A stretch of 64,000 nucleotides of DNA from Ruminococcaceae bacterium UBA7080 (GTDB lineage: Bacteria; Bacillota; Clostridia; Oscillospirales; Acutalibacteraceae). Positions 26,979 to 35,739 of the stretch are shown here, piece by piece. A program made the position numbers and the translations under genes. Location: the NCBI GenBank assembly GCA_002493595.1, contig DKZG01000015.1, positions 17,670 through 81,669 on the forward strand. The letters are read 5' to 3'. A model generated the notes under the pieces. That model was not told the DNA's origin. It did not search any database and was given only the letters and a program-made list of their open reading frames with translations. Positions within the stretch are counted from its first letter, which is position 1; every line of letters begins with the position of its first letter.

Positions 26979-29089
26979 TGAAGCAAAAATTTACAATTAC
27001 GGGAATGAGTTGTGCTGCCTGCTCGGCAAGGGTTGAAAAAGCAACTGCTCCCATGTGTGACAGCGTTAACGTAAATCTGCTTGCCGGTACTATGGTTGCT
27101 GAATACAGCTGTGAAACTGATGAAATAATAAATGCTGTAAAAAAGGCAGGCTATGGCTGTGAGCCTTTCAAGCTAAAAAAATCCGATAATTCAGAAAAAA
27201 TAAAAGAAATGAAAACACGAGTTATCATTTCAATGGTTTTCTTAATCGCACTGATGTATCTTTCTATGGCACATATGATTGGATACAGACTGCCCTGGAT
27301 TTTTAATGAGCACATACCAAACGCAATCGGACAGCTTATCTTTTTAATACCTATTTTAATTGTGAACAGAAAGTTTTTCACAAACGGTTTATCAGCACTT
27401 TTTAAATTAAATCCGAATATGGACAGTCTGGTTGCAGTAGGGTCCGGAGCTTCGCTGATATACAGCCTTATATCTATGTTTGCCTTCACCAATCACCATC
27501 TTTACTTTGAATCAGCCGGAATGATACTTGCACTGATTACCTTCGGCAAATATCTTGAAACAATAAGCAAAGGCAAAACCAAAGATGCTATTAACGCTTT
27601 AATTGATTTGGTGCCTGAAAAAAGTATTATTTTAAAGAACGGTAAAGAAACAGAACTTGACTCTTCTCTTGTTCAGGAAGGCGACCTTGTAGTAATCAAA
27701 CCAGGAATGAGAATTGCCGTTGACGGCATAATTACTGAAGGCTCCGGCTCAATAGACCAAAGCACAGTTACAGGAGAAAGTGTGCCTGTCGACTTATCCG
27801 AAGGCGATAAGGTTATAAGCGGCACGGTAAATAAAAACGGTAACTTTATTTTTAAAGCCACACAAGTCGGTGATGAGTCCACTCTTGCAAGAATTATTGC
27901 ACTCGTTGAGGAAGCTTCGTCTTCAAAAGCTCCGGCCCAAAGACTTGCCGATAAGATTGCTGCAATATTTGTGCCTGCCGTAATCGCAATTTCAATCATT
28001 GCGTTTTCTGTCTGGATGTTTATCGGAAAAGGATTTGAATTTGCCTTTTCAATCGGTGTTTCGGTGCTTGTAATCAGCTGTCCCTGTGCATTAGGACTTG
28101 CCACTCCCTGTGCAATAATGATCGGTACCGGTAAAGGAGCCGAAAACGGAATACTCTTTAAGGATGCCGCAGCACTCGAAAATCTTGGAAAATGCAATAC
28201 AATTGTTTTTGACAAAACAGGCACCATAACCAAAGGTGAAATGTTTGTAACAGACATAACAGATGAGAGCTGTCTTGATATAATCTATACAATCGAAAAT
28301 ATATCGCAGCACCCTATTTCCGAAGCAATATGCAAATACTGCAGGGAAAAAGGTGCCAAACTGCTTGAAGCGCAAAGCAGTGAATATATAATCGGCAAAG
28401 GGATAGTTGCAGAGATAGGCGGAAAAATTTATAAAGCCGGCAATGAAAAGCTGACCGGCTTTGCAGATAACGAATTTTCGTATGCAGGAAAAACACCGAT
28501 TATATTCACCTGTAATGACCAATATCTTTGCACAGTTGCCGTTGCAGATAAAATCAAAGAGGATGCAAAAGAAACAATTGAAAGTATATCAGCTGATACG
28601 GTAATGATAACAGGTGATAATGAGCTGACGGCTTATGCAATAACACAGCAGGCTAGTATTAAAAACTTTATTGCATCGGCACTCCCTGATGACAAAGAAA
28701 AGAAAATAAGAGAATTCATTGAACAAGGAAAGACGGTTGCAATGATAGGCGATGGAATTAATGACTCCCCTGCTCTGACGCGTGCAGATGTAGGAATAGC
28801 TATTGGAGCAGGTTCAGATATTGCAATTGATTCAGCAGATGTTGTTCTTGTATCCGATAAGCTCAGTGATGTTGCAAAAGCAATCAGACTATCGAAAAAG
28901 ACATTAAAAAATATACGCGAAAATCTTTTCTGGGCATTTTTTTATAACTGCTTGGGAATTCCGTTGGCTGCAGGCTGTTTTTATGCCATATTCGGCTGGA
29001 CATTAAATCCGATGATTGCCGCAGCATGTATGAGCTTAAGTTCAGTAACTGTAGTACTAAATGCATTAAGATTAAGGAGGTTTAAATAA
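26978..29089 (+). CDS. copA: Copper-exporting P1B-type ATPase
   Basis: A 703-residue membrane ATPase. One N-terminal heavy-metal domain has GMSCAAC (Cys 12 and 15). Membrane helices include the transport motif CPCALGLATP. The actuator loop shows TGES; the phosphorylation site is DKTGTIT; the HP motif is SQHPISEAI; GDGINDSPALTRADVG follows. It exports Cu(I) across the membrane. Only one metal-binding domain is present at the N-terminus; the next gene supplies a separate one. Confidence 0.95.
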   Translation: MKQKFTITGMSCAACSARVEKATAPMCDSVNVNLLAGTMVAEYSCETDEIINAVKKAGYGCEPFKLKKSDNSEKIKEMKTRVIISMVFLIALMYLSMAHMIGYRLPWIFNEHIPNAIGQLIFLIPILIVNRKFFTNGLSALFKLNPNMDSLVAVGSGASLIYSLISMFAFTNHHLYFESAGMILALITFGKYLETISKGKTKDAINALIDLVPEKSIILKNGKETELDSSLVQEGDLVVIKPGMRIAVDGIITEGSGSIDQSTVTGESVPVDLSEGDKVISGTVNKNGNFIFKATQVGDESTLARIIALVEEASSSKAPAQRLADKIAAIFVPAVIAISIIAFSVWMFIGKGFEFAFSIGVSVLVISCPCALGLATPCAIMIGTGKGAENGILFKDAAALENLGKCNTIVFDKTGTITKGEMFVTDITDESCLDIIYTIENISQHPISEAICKYCREKGAKLLEAQSSEYIIGKGIVAEIGGKIYKAGNEKLTGFADNEFSYAGKTPIIFTCNDQYLCTVAVADKIKEDAKETIESISADTVMITGDNELTAYAITQQASIKNFIASALPDDKEKKIREFIEQGKTVAMIGDGINDSPALTRADVGIAIGAGSDIAIDSADVVLVSDKLSDVAKAIRLSKKTLKNIRENLFWAFFYNCLGIPLAAGCFYAIFGWTLNPMIAAACMSLSSVTVVLNALRLRRFK

Positions 29090-29091
29090 AA

Positions 29092-29307
29092 ATGAAGAAA
29101 ATTATTACAATTGAGGGTATGTCCTGTGAGCACTGCTCAGCAAGCGTAAAAGAAGCACTTGAAAAACTTGACGGCGTTAAATCGGCTAAAGTTGATTTGA
29201 AGAAAAAATCCGCCACAGTAAAGCTGAGTGAAGAGGTTGCTGATGATGTATTAAAATCAGCAGTCAGCCAATCCGGATTTACACCGATATCCGTTTTAGA
29301 AAAATAG
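29092..29307 (+). CDS. copZ: CopZ-like copper chaperone (HMA domain)
   Basis: A 71-residue single heavy-metal-associated domain with GMSCEHC (Cys 12 and 15). It probably carries Cu(I) to the ATPase encoded just upstream. AAGGAGG lies 12 bases before the ATG and overlaps the end of copA. A strong terminator follows. Confidence 0.92.
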   Translation: MKKIITIEGMSCEHCSASVKEALEKLDGVKSAKVDLKKKSATVKLSEEVADDVLKSAVSQSGFTPISVLEK

Positions 29308-29311
29308 CACA

Positions 29312-29346
29312 AAAAGCCGGCAGCATTTAAAATGCTGCCGGCTTTT
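29312..29346. terminator. Strong bidirectional terminator after copZ
   Basis: A 16-bp perfect stem (core AAAAGCCGGCAGCATT) with a 3-base loop and A/T runs on both flanks. It separates copZ from the convergent CBS/HlyC gene. Confidence 0.93.
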
Positions 29347-29382
29347 CAGCTAATTATACTAAATACTTTAAACCGTTTGCAA

Positions 29383-30705
29383 TTATTCGGTTTCACCTTG
29401 TTTTTTTGTAATAATGCAAGAAGATACTGTATGGTTTTTCACATCAAGTACTCTGATATCAAGATTCTCATTTTCAACGGAAAATTTTGAACCATCGTCC
29501 GGAATTGTACAACACAAACCGAATACGTAGCCGCTTAATGTTTCATAAATATCTGTCGGCAAATCCGTTCTAGTAAGATTTGCAACTTTATCGAGAGACA
29601 CGCAGCCTTTAATCTTCCATGACTTTTCAGTAAGAGTAATGATATCCGGCTGAGCGTCCGCGGCAACCTTATCATTGTCAAGATCACCTACAAGCTGCTC
29701 AAGCAAATCGTTCATCGTTATAATTCCGACAGTTCCTCCGTATTCATCAAGAACAACTGCAAAATGATTGTGGCTTTTCTGCATCAAATCAAAAAGCATA
29801 TCAATTTTCATGGTTTCGGGCACATATACAGGCTGAACAAAAGCATCTTTCCGGACTGTATCCCGTGTTTTTTTCTTAATTCTGAAAAATTTTTTAGAAT
29901 CCAGAACTGCTACAACATTATCAATAGAATTTTTATAAACAGGATACATACTGTGTGTACTCTTAGAAATTGTCTCTTCCCACTGTTCCACATCATCATC
30001 TGCATTAACTGCAAGTATTTCCTTTCTATGGGTTGAAAACTCGCCTGCATCCTTATCATCAAATTCAAACACATTAACAATCATACGCTGCTCGCTTTTA
30101 TCAATAATACCTTTTTGGCTTCCCATATCAACCAGCATACGTATTTCTTCTTCCGAAACCTCTTCATCTTCGGAATTGGGATCAATTCTGAAAATGCGAA
30201 GGACAATATTTGTAGAAGCAGTAAGCAACCATACAATCGGAGTAAACAGTTTTGACATTACATAAATCAGCCCGGAAAGACCTAAGGCTATTTGCTCGGT
30301 TTTTTTCATGGCAAAACGCTTTGGAACAAGCTCACCGAATACAAGAGTAAGATAAGACAGAATAAGCGTAATAACAATAACCGCAATTGTATCAAGTGTT
30401 GAAGCACTGATTTTTACACCGAGACCGATAAGCCAATCAACAAGTATTTCTGAAAAGTTATCAGCAGCAAAAGCACTGCCTAAAAATCCCGAAAGTGTGA
30501 TTGCTACCTGAATTGTAGCCAAGAACCCTGCAGGCTTTGAAGTCAATTTCATAAGCCTTTTTGCACGTTTGTTACCATCAGCTGCAAGCTTCTCAAGCTT
30601 TAACTCATTCATAGAAACAATTGCTATCTCAGCACTTGCAAAAATCGCATTAATTGCAATCAAAACAACCTGTAATAAAATCTGTAACCCTATAGGTATA
30701 TCCAC
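29383..30705 (-). CDS. CNNM/HlyC-CorC family CBS-domain membrane protein
   Basis: A 440-residue protein. The DUF21/CNNM membrane domain (about 1-180) has ASAEIAIVSMNELKLEKLA and PKRFAMKK. A pair of CBS domains follows (about 200-335), including VLDEYGGTVGIITMNDLLEQLVG, and then the CorC_HlyC domain. The family is linked to Mg2+/Co2+ transport or resistance. The start is GTG with GGAGG upstream. Confidence 0.9.
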   Translation of the reverse strand: MDIPIGLQILLQVVLIAINAIFASAEIAIVSMNELKLEKLAADGNKRAKRLMKLTSKPAGFLATIQVAITLSGFLGSAFAADNFSEILVDWLIGLGVKISASTLDTIAVIVITLILSYLTLVFGELVPKRFAMKKTEQIALGLSGLIYVMSKLFTPIVWLLTASTNIVLRIFRIDPNSEDEEVSEEEIRMLVDMGSQKGIIDKSEQRMIVNVFEFDDKDAGEFSTHRKEILAVNADDDVEQWEETISKSTHSMYPVYKNSIDNVVAVLDSKKFFRIKKKTRDTVRKDAFVQPVYVPETMKIDMLFDLMQKSHNHFAVVLDEYGGTVGIITMNDLLEQLVGDLDNDKVAADAQPDIITLTEKSWKIKGCVSLDKVANLTRTDLPTDIYETLSGYVFGLCCTIPDDGSKFSVENENLDIRVLDVKNHTVSSCIITKKQGETE

Positions 30706-30766
30706 GAAAAATACCTCCGTATTAAATAAATATTTTTTAAGATAGAAAGCAAATCAAAAAGGTTAA

Positions 30767-31732
30767 TCATCCATTTTCAATAGCAGTTTTAAAAGCAGCC
30801 TCAACATCCATTAAATACCTGTATGCATACCAAGGAGCATCCATTTCAATAATGTCTTTTATATTGCTGCAAATATCTTTGCTAATAATATATTTTGTGA
30901 TAGAAAACTGTTCACGTATATTCTTAGTAAAATAAGTAATATTAAACAACTGAAAATCAGTAAGCATCAAAAAAACGCCCTGCTGGAATTTCATTCTTGT
31001 ATTTGTAGGCACATCAATTAGTTTGGCCTTTGGCACCGGTCTTGAGCTTAGATGCTCAAGATGATTTCTAAAATCGTCCGGTATAGAAGGCAAATGCTTA
31101 TTTGAAAAAACATCTCTGACAGCCCTTTTTACATCAGCCTCATCAAAGCTGCTGACATACACACTGAAATCCCTAATCCACTTATTAGCAACATTTATAT
31201 CATTTGTATAATCATTAAAATTTTTCAGTTCAAGCACATATAAAATGATATCATCTTTAAATTCAGCCCTATCCTTTAAGGCAAATGATAGTGAAGGATA
31301 AAGACTTTTGGTAAAATCAATCAACGGTGAAAAATCACAGTAATGCTGCGCAAAAGCACAAAGCTCATACATATTTTCTATATCAGCTTTGCCCATGGTA
31401 TTGCTGAAAACATCAACAAAGCTACCCATTCCAAGATAATAATTAAACAAAAACTGAGCGTCTACATGAACAATTCCCATATCACTGTTGTCAAATAAAC
31501 TTTTAGGACGCCTGAACATGGTCGGAATTAGATGACGGTTAGGGTCATTAATTCTTTCACCGCGGTAAAAAAGCTGCTTGCTGCTGAGAAAATCATCCAA
31601 AATATACTTATTGAAATCTTCGATGGTATCAATTCGTTTGCTCACGGCAGAAAAATCGAAATCAAATTCACTGCTGAGTCTTGAATTAAATGTTTCTATT
31701 CTTTTTATAAAATGCTCTCTTGCAGAAAACAT
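30767..31732 (-). CDS. FRG-domain protein
   Basis: A 321-residue protein. It shows the FRG features: LFYRGERINDPNRHLIPTMFR (F/Y-R-G motif and a later R) and CAFAQHYCDFSPLIDFT, corresponding to the AQHYGxxTxLLDxT motif. The function is unknown; FRG proteins occur in mobile and defence contexts but also alone. GGAG lies upstream of the ATG, 15 bases after the reductase gene, so it is probably in the same operon. Confidence 0.75.
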   Translation of the reverse strand: MFSAREHFIKRIETFNSRLSSEFDFDFSAVSKRIDTIEDFNKYILDDFLSSKQLFYRGERINDPNRHLIPTMFRRPKSLFDNSDMGIVHVDAQFLFNYYLGMGSFVDVFSNTMGKADIENMYELCAFAQHYCDFSPLIDFTKSLYPSLSFALKDRAEFKDDIILYVLELKNFNDYTNDINVANKWIRDFSVYVSSFDEADVKRAVRDVFSNKHLPSIPDDFRNHLEHLSSRPVPKAKLIDVPTNTRMKFQQGVFLMLTDFQLFNITYFTKNIREQFSITKYIISKDICSNIKDIIEMDAPWYAYRYLMDVEAAFKTAIENG

Positions 31733-31747
31733 ACTACACTCCGTTAA

Positions 31748-33820
31748 TCAATCTATGGACAACACAAGCTGATATGCAGACTCAGTCGCATTCGCAATTC
31801 TGCCAATCTTAGAGCTGTCCCCTATATTATAGATTTTATAGTCATTGCTGTCTTTCAGCTCATTATAAAGACTTGTATTCGGTTTTGAACCGAGTGAAAG
31901 CACAACATAATCCACAGGCAGTTTAATTTCACTGCCATCCTTAAGTCTTTCAAGCATTATAAAACTATCATGAACGCTAAGAAGTTTATGACCCGTTAAA
32001 AATTGTGCTTTTGCATCATTCAGCTTTTGCATCGCATCATCAAGATGCTGGAACCAAGCACCGGGTGCAATTTCATCAGCCATTTCGATAATCGTTACCT
32101 GATTACCCTGCGCTGCTAACAGCTCACTTGTTTCAAGACCTGTCATGCCGGAACCGATTACGGCTACTTTCTTATTTTCAAGCTTAACAGAACCATTCAG
32201 AATTTGTGTAACTGTTGATACATTATCGGCTTCAAAGGCTTTCGGAAATATTGAACCGGCACCGGTTGCAAGAATAAGGATTTCCGGTTTATAAGAATGA
32301 ATAATCTCCTTAGTCGCGGTCACGCCGAAAATAATATTTGCTCCCTGTGTTTCGGCATTAGCTGCCAAATCTTTGCACACCCAACCGATTTTATCTTTAT
32401 GCGGTGGTTTTTTCGCCAAATTGAGCTGACCGCCTGCTTCCCCTTCTTTTTCAAGAACTGTTACATCAAAACCGCGCCTTACAAGAAGCTCTGCCGCTGT
32501 TAAGCCGGCAACACCTGCACCAACTATCAAAACTTTTCTGCCGGTGCCATTATGCTTCATAACAATATTTTCTCTGCCTACAAAAGGATTTACCGAGCAA
32601 TGACCGTGATCATACTTATAAGCATTTTCCATCATACTTTCAAAACAATATAAGCAGCAAACACATCTTTTTATTAAATTCTCATCACCCGATTGAACCT
32701 TATTCACCCAATACGGGTCAGCAATTAAAGGTCTGCCGAGAGATACGAAATCCTGTATTCCATCTTCAAGCTGCTGCTCTGCCTGTTCCGGTGAACGAAT
32801 AAGATTTGCTGCAATAACGGGAATATCCACTGCTTTTTTTATTTCAGCAGCTAAATGCTTTCTCCAGCCGCATTCAAAGGTGGTTGGCTCAAGCCAATAA
32901 TTAAATGTATCATAGGCTGCAGATGACACATCTATAGCATCAATCCCTTTGTCATTAAGAATTTTTGCCATTTTAACACCTTCATCAAGACCGTAGCCTT
33001 TGCCGGGTGCACCAATCCTATCATACATTTCATCCACAGTTAAGCGCACCACGATTGGAAAATCCTTGCCGCAATTCTGTCTGATACCTTCAATTATTTC
33101 CGTTAAAAACCGCATGCGATTTTCAAGACTCCCGCCATATTGATCATTACGCCTATTTGTATTCGGTGACAAAAACTGCTGAATAAGATAACCATGTGAA
33201 GCGTGAAGTTCTACACCATCACATCCTGCTTTTTTTACTCTGACTGCAGCTTCAACAAACTGACGGATAAGTCTCCTTATTCCTCTAACTGTAAGGGCCC
33301 TATTGATGCTGTCGCTCATTTTGCTGTTTTCACATTTGCTCGGAGCAACTGTTCTGGGAACAAAATGTCTTGCCTGCAGTTTTTTTCCCTGCGGAATAAC
33401 AGCACCTGTCAATAGCTTTGTGTACCTGCTGCCCATAAGCTTATCACCGGCAATGCAAATCGGAACTGTACCAATCATTAAACCGAGATTCTGTCTGCCC
33501 GGATGGTGAAGCTCAACCATAATTTTGCAATCATGCTTATGTATTCTTTGCGCCATCTCCTTAAGTGCTGAAATTTGGTAATCGTGGCTCATGGCCAGCT
33601 GACCGAAAGACGAAGCACCGGTAATATCATTTACACGAGTAATCTCGGTAAAAATCAAACCGACACCGCCTTTGGCACGCTGCTCATAATAATCCATCAT
33701 TTTATCTGTAGCACAGCCGTTATACTGACCAAACCCCATACACATAGGTGCCATAACAATTCTGTTTTTTATTTCAACATTTCCTATTTTCATAGGAGAA
33801 AAAAGCTTGCTGTATTCCAT
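31748..33820 (-). CDS. Old-yellow-enzyme family NADH:flavin oxidoreductase (2,4-dienoyl-CoA reductase-like)
   Basis: A 690-residue flavoprotein. The N-terminal TIM barrel (about 1-360) binds FMN (KNRIVMAPM, HHPGRQN, GVELHASHGYLI, SPNTNRR). A Cys cluster at about 386-408 (C-x2-C-x2-C-x15-C) probably binds 4Fe-4S. The C-terminal part has an FAD-binding GAGVAGL and a second nucleotide site GSGMTG. Relatives include FadH, BaiCD/BaiH-type and enoate reductases; the substrate is not predictable. The start at 33820 has GGGTGA upstream. The FRG gene follows in the operon. Confidence 0.88.
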   Translation of the reverse strand: MEYSKLFSPMKIGNVEIKNRIVMAPMCMGFGQYNGCATDKMMDYYEQRAKGGVGLIFTEITRVNDITGASSFGQLAMSHDYQISALKEMAQRIHKHDCKIMVELHHPGRQNLGLMIGTVPICIAGDKLMGSRYTKLLTGAVIPQGKKLQARHFVPRTVAPSKCENSKMSDSINRALTVRGIRRLIRQFVEAAVRVKKAGCDGVELHASHGYLIQQFLSPNTNRRNDQYGGSLENRMRFLTEIIEGIRQNCGKDFPIVVRLTVDEMYDRIGAPGKGYGLDEGVKMAKILNDKGIDAIDVSSAAYDTFNYWLEPTTFECGWRKHLAAEIKKAVDIPVIAANLIRSPEQAEQQLEDGIQDFVSLGRPLIADPYWVNKVQSGDENLIKRCVCCLYCFESMMENAYKYDHGHCSVNPFVGRENIVMKHNGTGRKVLIVGAGVAGLTAAELLVRRGFDVTVLEKEGEAGGQLNLAKKPPHKDKIGWVCKDLAANAETQGANIIFGVTATKEIIHSYKPEILILATGAGSIFPKAFEADNVSTVTQILNGSVKLENKKVAVIGSGMTGLETSELLAAQGNQVTIIEMADEIAPGAWFQHLDDAMQKLNDAKAQFLTGHKLLSVHDSFIMLERLKDGSEIKLPVDYVVLSLGSKPNTSLYNELKDSNDYKIYNIGDSSKIGRIANATESAYQLVLSID

Positions 33821-33841
33821 TCTATCACCCAAATATAAGTT

Positions 33842-33873
33842 AAACATTAGGCACCGAACGGCACCTAATGTTT
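33842..33873 (-). terminator. Hairpin between the small membrane protein and reductase genes
   Basis: A 10-bp perfect stem, AAACATTAGG with CCTAATGTTT, plus an inner CCG/CGG. The T-run is poor, and the hairpin is close upstream of the reductase start. Confidence 0.5.
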
Positions 33874-33888
33874 AAGCCTGAATTCATT

Positions 33889-34422
33889 TTATTTTTTCGT
33901 GCGCTTATGCTTTTTCTTATCGCCATATTTTTTCTCTTTTTCAAGATCCTGCTTTTTAGACCATTTAAAAAACCACAAAACAATAGCTCCTGAAACTGCG
34001 GCAACAATAATAATAGGTGTAATAATTCTGAATGCTTTTCTCATTACGGAAAACTTTTCAAGTGCTTTTTCAAGGAAAGTAAAATATGGAGTACCGCAAT
34101 TTTTGCCGTTATATTCTAAAATTCCCTGGCCGTCAATAACAACTTCCTTCCCGTCATCATCATAATAATAAAATTCGACGGCATCCATCGGCGTTGTGCT
34201 CTGTGTTTTTACATCATAATCCTTATTTTTTCGTTTATAAACCGTAATACTCTTATTATCACCGACACTGTGTTCAACAGAATTAGGCATAAGCGAATAA
34301 ACAAAACCGCTTCCCAATTCATTTTGATTTGCCTTTATAATTGATGCAGCAGCAATAACAAGTGCCACGATGACTGCAATTACTGATACGCTTATAATTA
34401 TCTTCTTTTTTTTCTTATCCAT
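33889..34422 (-). CDS. Two-TM membrane protein of unknown function
   Basis: 177 residues: a short Lys-rich N-terminus, a transmembrane helix (about 8-28), an external domain of about 90 residues containing EFYYYDDDGKEV and FTFLEKALEKFSV, a second helix (about 133-151) and a Lys-rich cytoplasmic tail. No family is recognised. GGAG lies upstream of the ATG. It has a consensus promoter. Confidence 0.65.
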   Translation of the reverse strand: MDKKKKKIIISVSVIAVIVALVIAAASIIKANQNELGSGFVYSLMPNSVEHSVGDNKSITVYKRKNKDYDVKTQSTTPMDAVEFYYYDDDGKEVVIDGQGILEYNGKNCGTPYFTFLEKALEKFSVMRKAFRIITPIIIVAAVSGAIVLWFFKWSKKQDLEKEKKYGDKKKHKRTKK

Positions 34423-34486
34423 ATCATCACTCCAACGGCAGGTTGAATCTAAAGTTTATTATCCCTATCCTATATTGTTTTAACTT

Positions 34487-34515
34487 ATTATATCAAACAT
34501 AGTAATTAAGGTCAA
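34487..34515 (-). promoter_or_regulatory. Sigma-A-type promoter of the two-TM protein gene
   Basis: On the minus strand TTGACC, a 17-base spacer and TATAAT, about 65 bases upstream of the start and directly after the preceding terminator. Confidence 0.75.
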
Positions 34516-34544
34516 GAAAAAAGAGCAGGACTTTAACCTGCTCT
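34516..34544 (-). terminator. Rho-independent terminator of the zinc-ribbon membrane gene
   Basis: An 8-bp stem (AGAGCAGG/CCTGCTCT) followed on the minus strand by six T residues. Confidence 0.88.
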
Positions 34545-34553
34545 AAATTCAGC

Positions 34554-35474
34554 TCACTTACTCTTTTTAGCGGCTTTTGCAGCAAGCTTTGCCTTAGCTT
34601 CTTCAACCCTTTTAGCCTCTTCTTCAGCAGCAACCTTTGCAGCCTCTTTGCGAGCCTTCTCTTTTTCTATCTGTTCGCGGCGTTCTTTTTCATCCTTAAT
34701 TGCCTTACGTGCAAGTCTTTCTTCTTCAAGTGTTTCATCGCTCTTGGCAGGAGCCTTGGCAACAGCAATATTCACACCTGTTGCAACACACAAAAGTAAA
34801 AGTGCAATAAAATATCCCCATGATATGGATGCACTGCCGTTCATAACAGCATAATCACCAAAATTATACGCTGTAAATTGCTGTGCAGCAGAACCGCTGA
34901 CAATAAAACATACTACTGCAGCAATAGAAGCAGCAATTGAAAAAACATCAAAAATTATAGTGGATTTTGTTTTAGGCTTCTTGCACATAATTATATTTAG
35001 GAAAAACGCAATTACAATAAACAAAGCACTAAGAACAAAAAGTATATATCCCGCTGCGCCTAAAGTAACAGCACCACCGAAATTTTCAAATTTCATATTT
35101 GTTACAAATAAACCAATGTCACCAAAAAAACTTTTAAAAAAATCTATTAATGATTTATTTCCGAACAAAGAAATGATGCTCAAATCAAAGCTTGCAGCGT
35201 CACTTTTAAAAACAGCCCAGGGAAGTATAAAACCAACTGCCGGCAAAAAAGTAAAAACCAGTCTTACAATACGAAGCTTTGTTCCCCAAATGGAATACGC
35301 AATTCTGTTCATTGTTCTGTTAAAAACTGCGAACTGTTTTTCTGCATTAATATTATCCTCTTCAAGTCTTTCCTGCCAGTTAAAATTCGGAATAGAAACC
35401 CCGCAGGAAGAGCATTCAGCCTTAACATCCCAAATATGTAATTTTTTTCCGCAATTCGGACAGGTACTTGCCAT
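34554..35474 (-). CDS. Zinc-ribbon multi-TM protein with Ala/Lys/Glu-rich coiled-coil tail
   Basis: A 306-residue protein. A zinc ribbon (CPNCGKKL...CSSCG, about residues 4-27) is followed by four hydrophobic segments and a highly charged C-terminal helix of about 50 residues, rich in Glu/Lys/Ala, probably a cytoplasmic coiled coil. No function is known. The start at 35474 fits the GGGGTG upstream and the position of the promoter; the longer ORF begins at the -35 box. Confidence 0.7.
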   Translation of the reverse strand: MASTCPNCGKKLHIWDVKAECSSCGVSIPNFNWQERLEEDNINAEKQFAVFNRTMNRIAYSIWGTKLRIVRLVFTFLPAVGFILPWAVFKSDAASFDLSIISLFGNKSLIDFFKSFFGDIGLFVTNMKFENFGGAVTLGAAGYILFVLSALFIVIAFFLNIIMCKKPKTKSTIIFDVFSIAASIAAVVCFIVSGSAAQQFTAYNFGDYAVMNGSASISWGYFIALLLLCVATGVNIAVAKAPAKSDETLEEERLARKAIKDEKERREQIEKEKARKEAAKVAAEEEAKRVEEAKAKLAAKAAKKSK

Positions 35475-35508
35475 GAGCGGCACCCCTTTCAAAACATAGT
35501 ACTTGATT

Positions 35509-35537
35509 ATTTTATAATTATTTTTAGTGATTGTCAA
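35509..35537 (-). promoter_or_regulatory. Sigma-A-type promoter of the zinc-ribbon membrane gene
   Basis: On the minus strand TTGACA, a 17-base spacer and TAAAAT. Confidence 0.7.
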
Positions 35538-35637
35538 TACAATTTCATTATAATTCTATCCGATTTGCGCAATCTTTTGCCAATGTTGCCGCATTATAAC
35601 TCTCAATAAAAATGTTATTTTTACAATTAAAAAAGTG

Positions 35638-35666
35638 TTGATTTAAATCTGCTGTTATGATACTAT
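35638..35666 (+). promoter_or_regulatory. Sigma-A-type promoter of the GPH transporter gene
   Basis: TTGATT, a 17-base spacer and TACTAT, leaving a leader of about 68 bases. Confidence 0.55.
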
Positions 35667-35739
35667 ATTTATGTTATTAACAATTCATAGGTTGACTTGT
35701 TTCTATAAACAGGTTATCTAAAAGAAATGAGGGAATATT

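Noticed and set aside
27673..28257. A 194-codon minus-strand ORF opposite copA
   Set aside because: Antisense to the most conserved part of CopA (CPC and DKTGT motifs); composition is that of a shadow frame.
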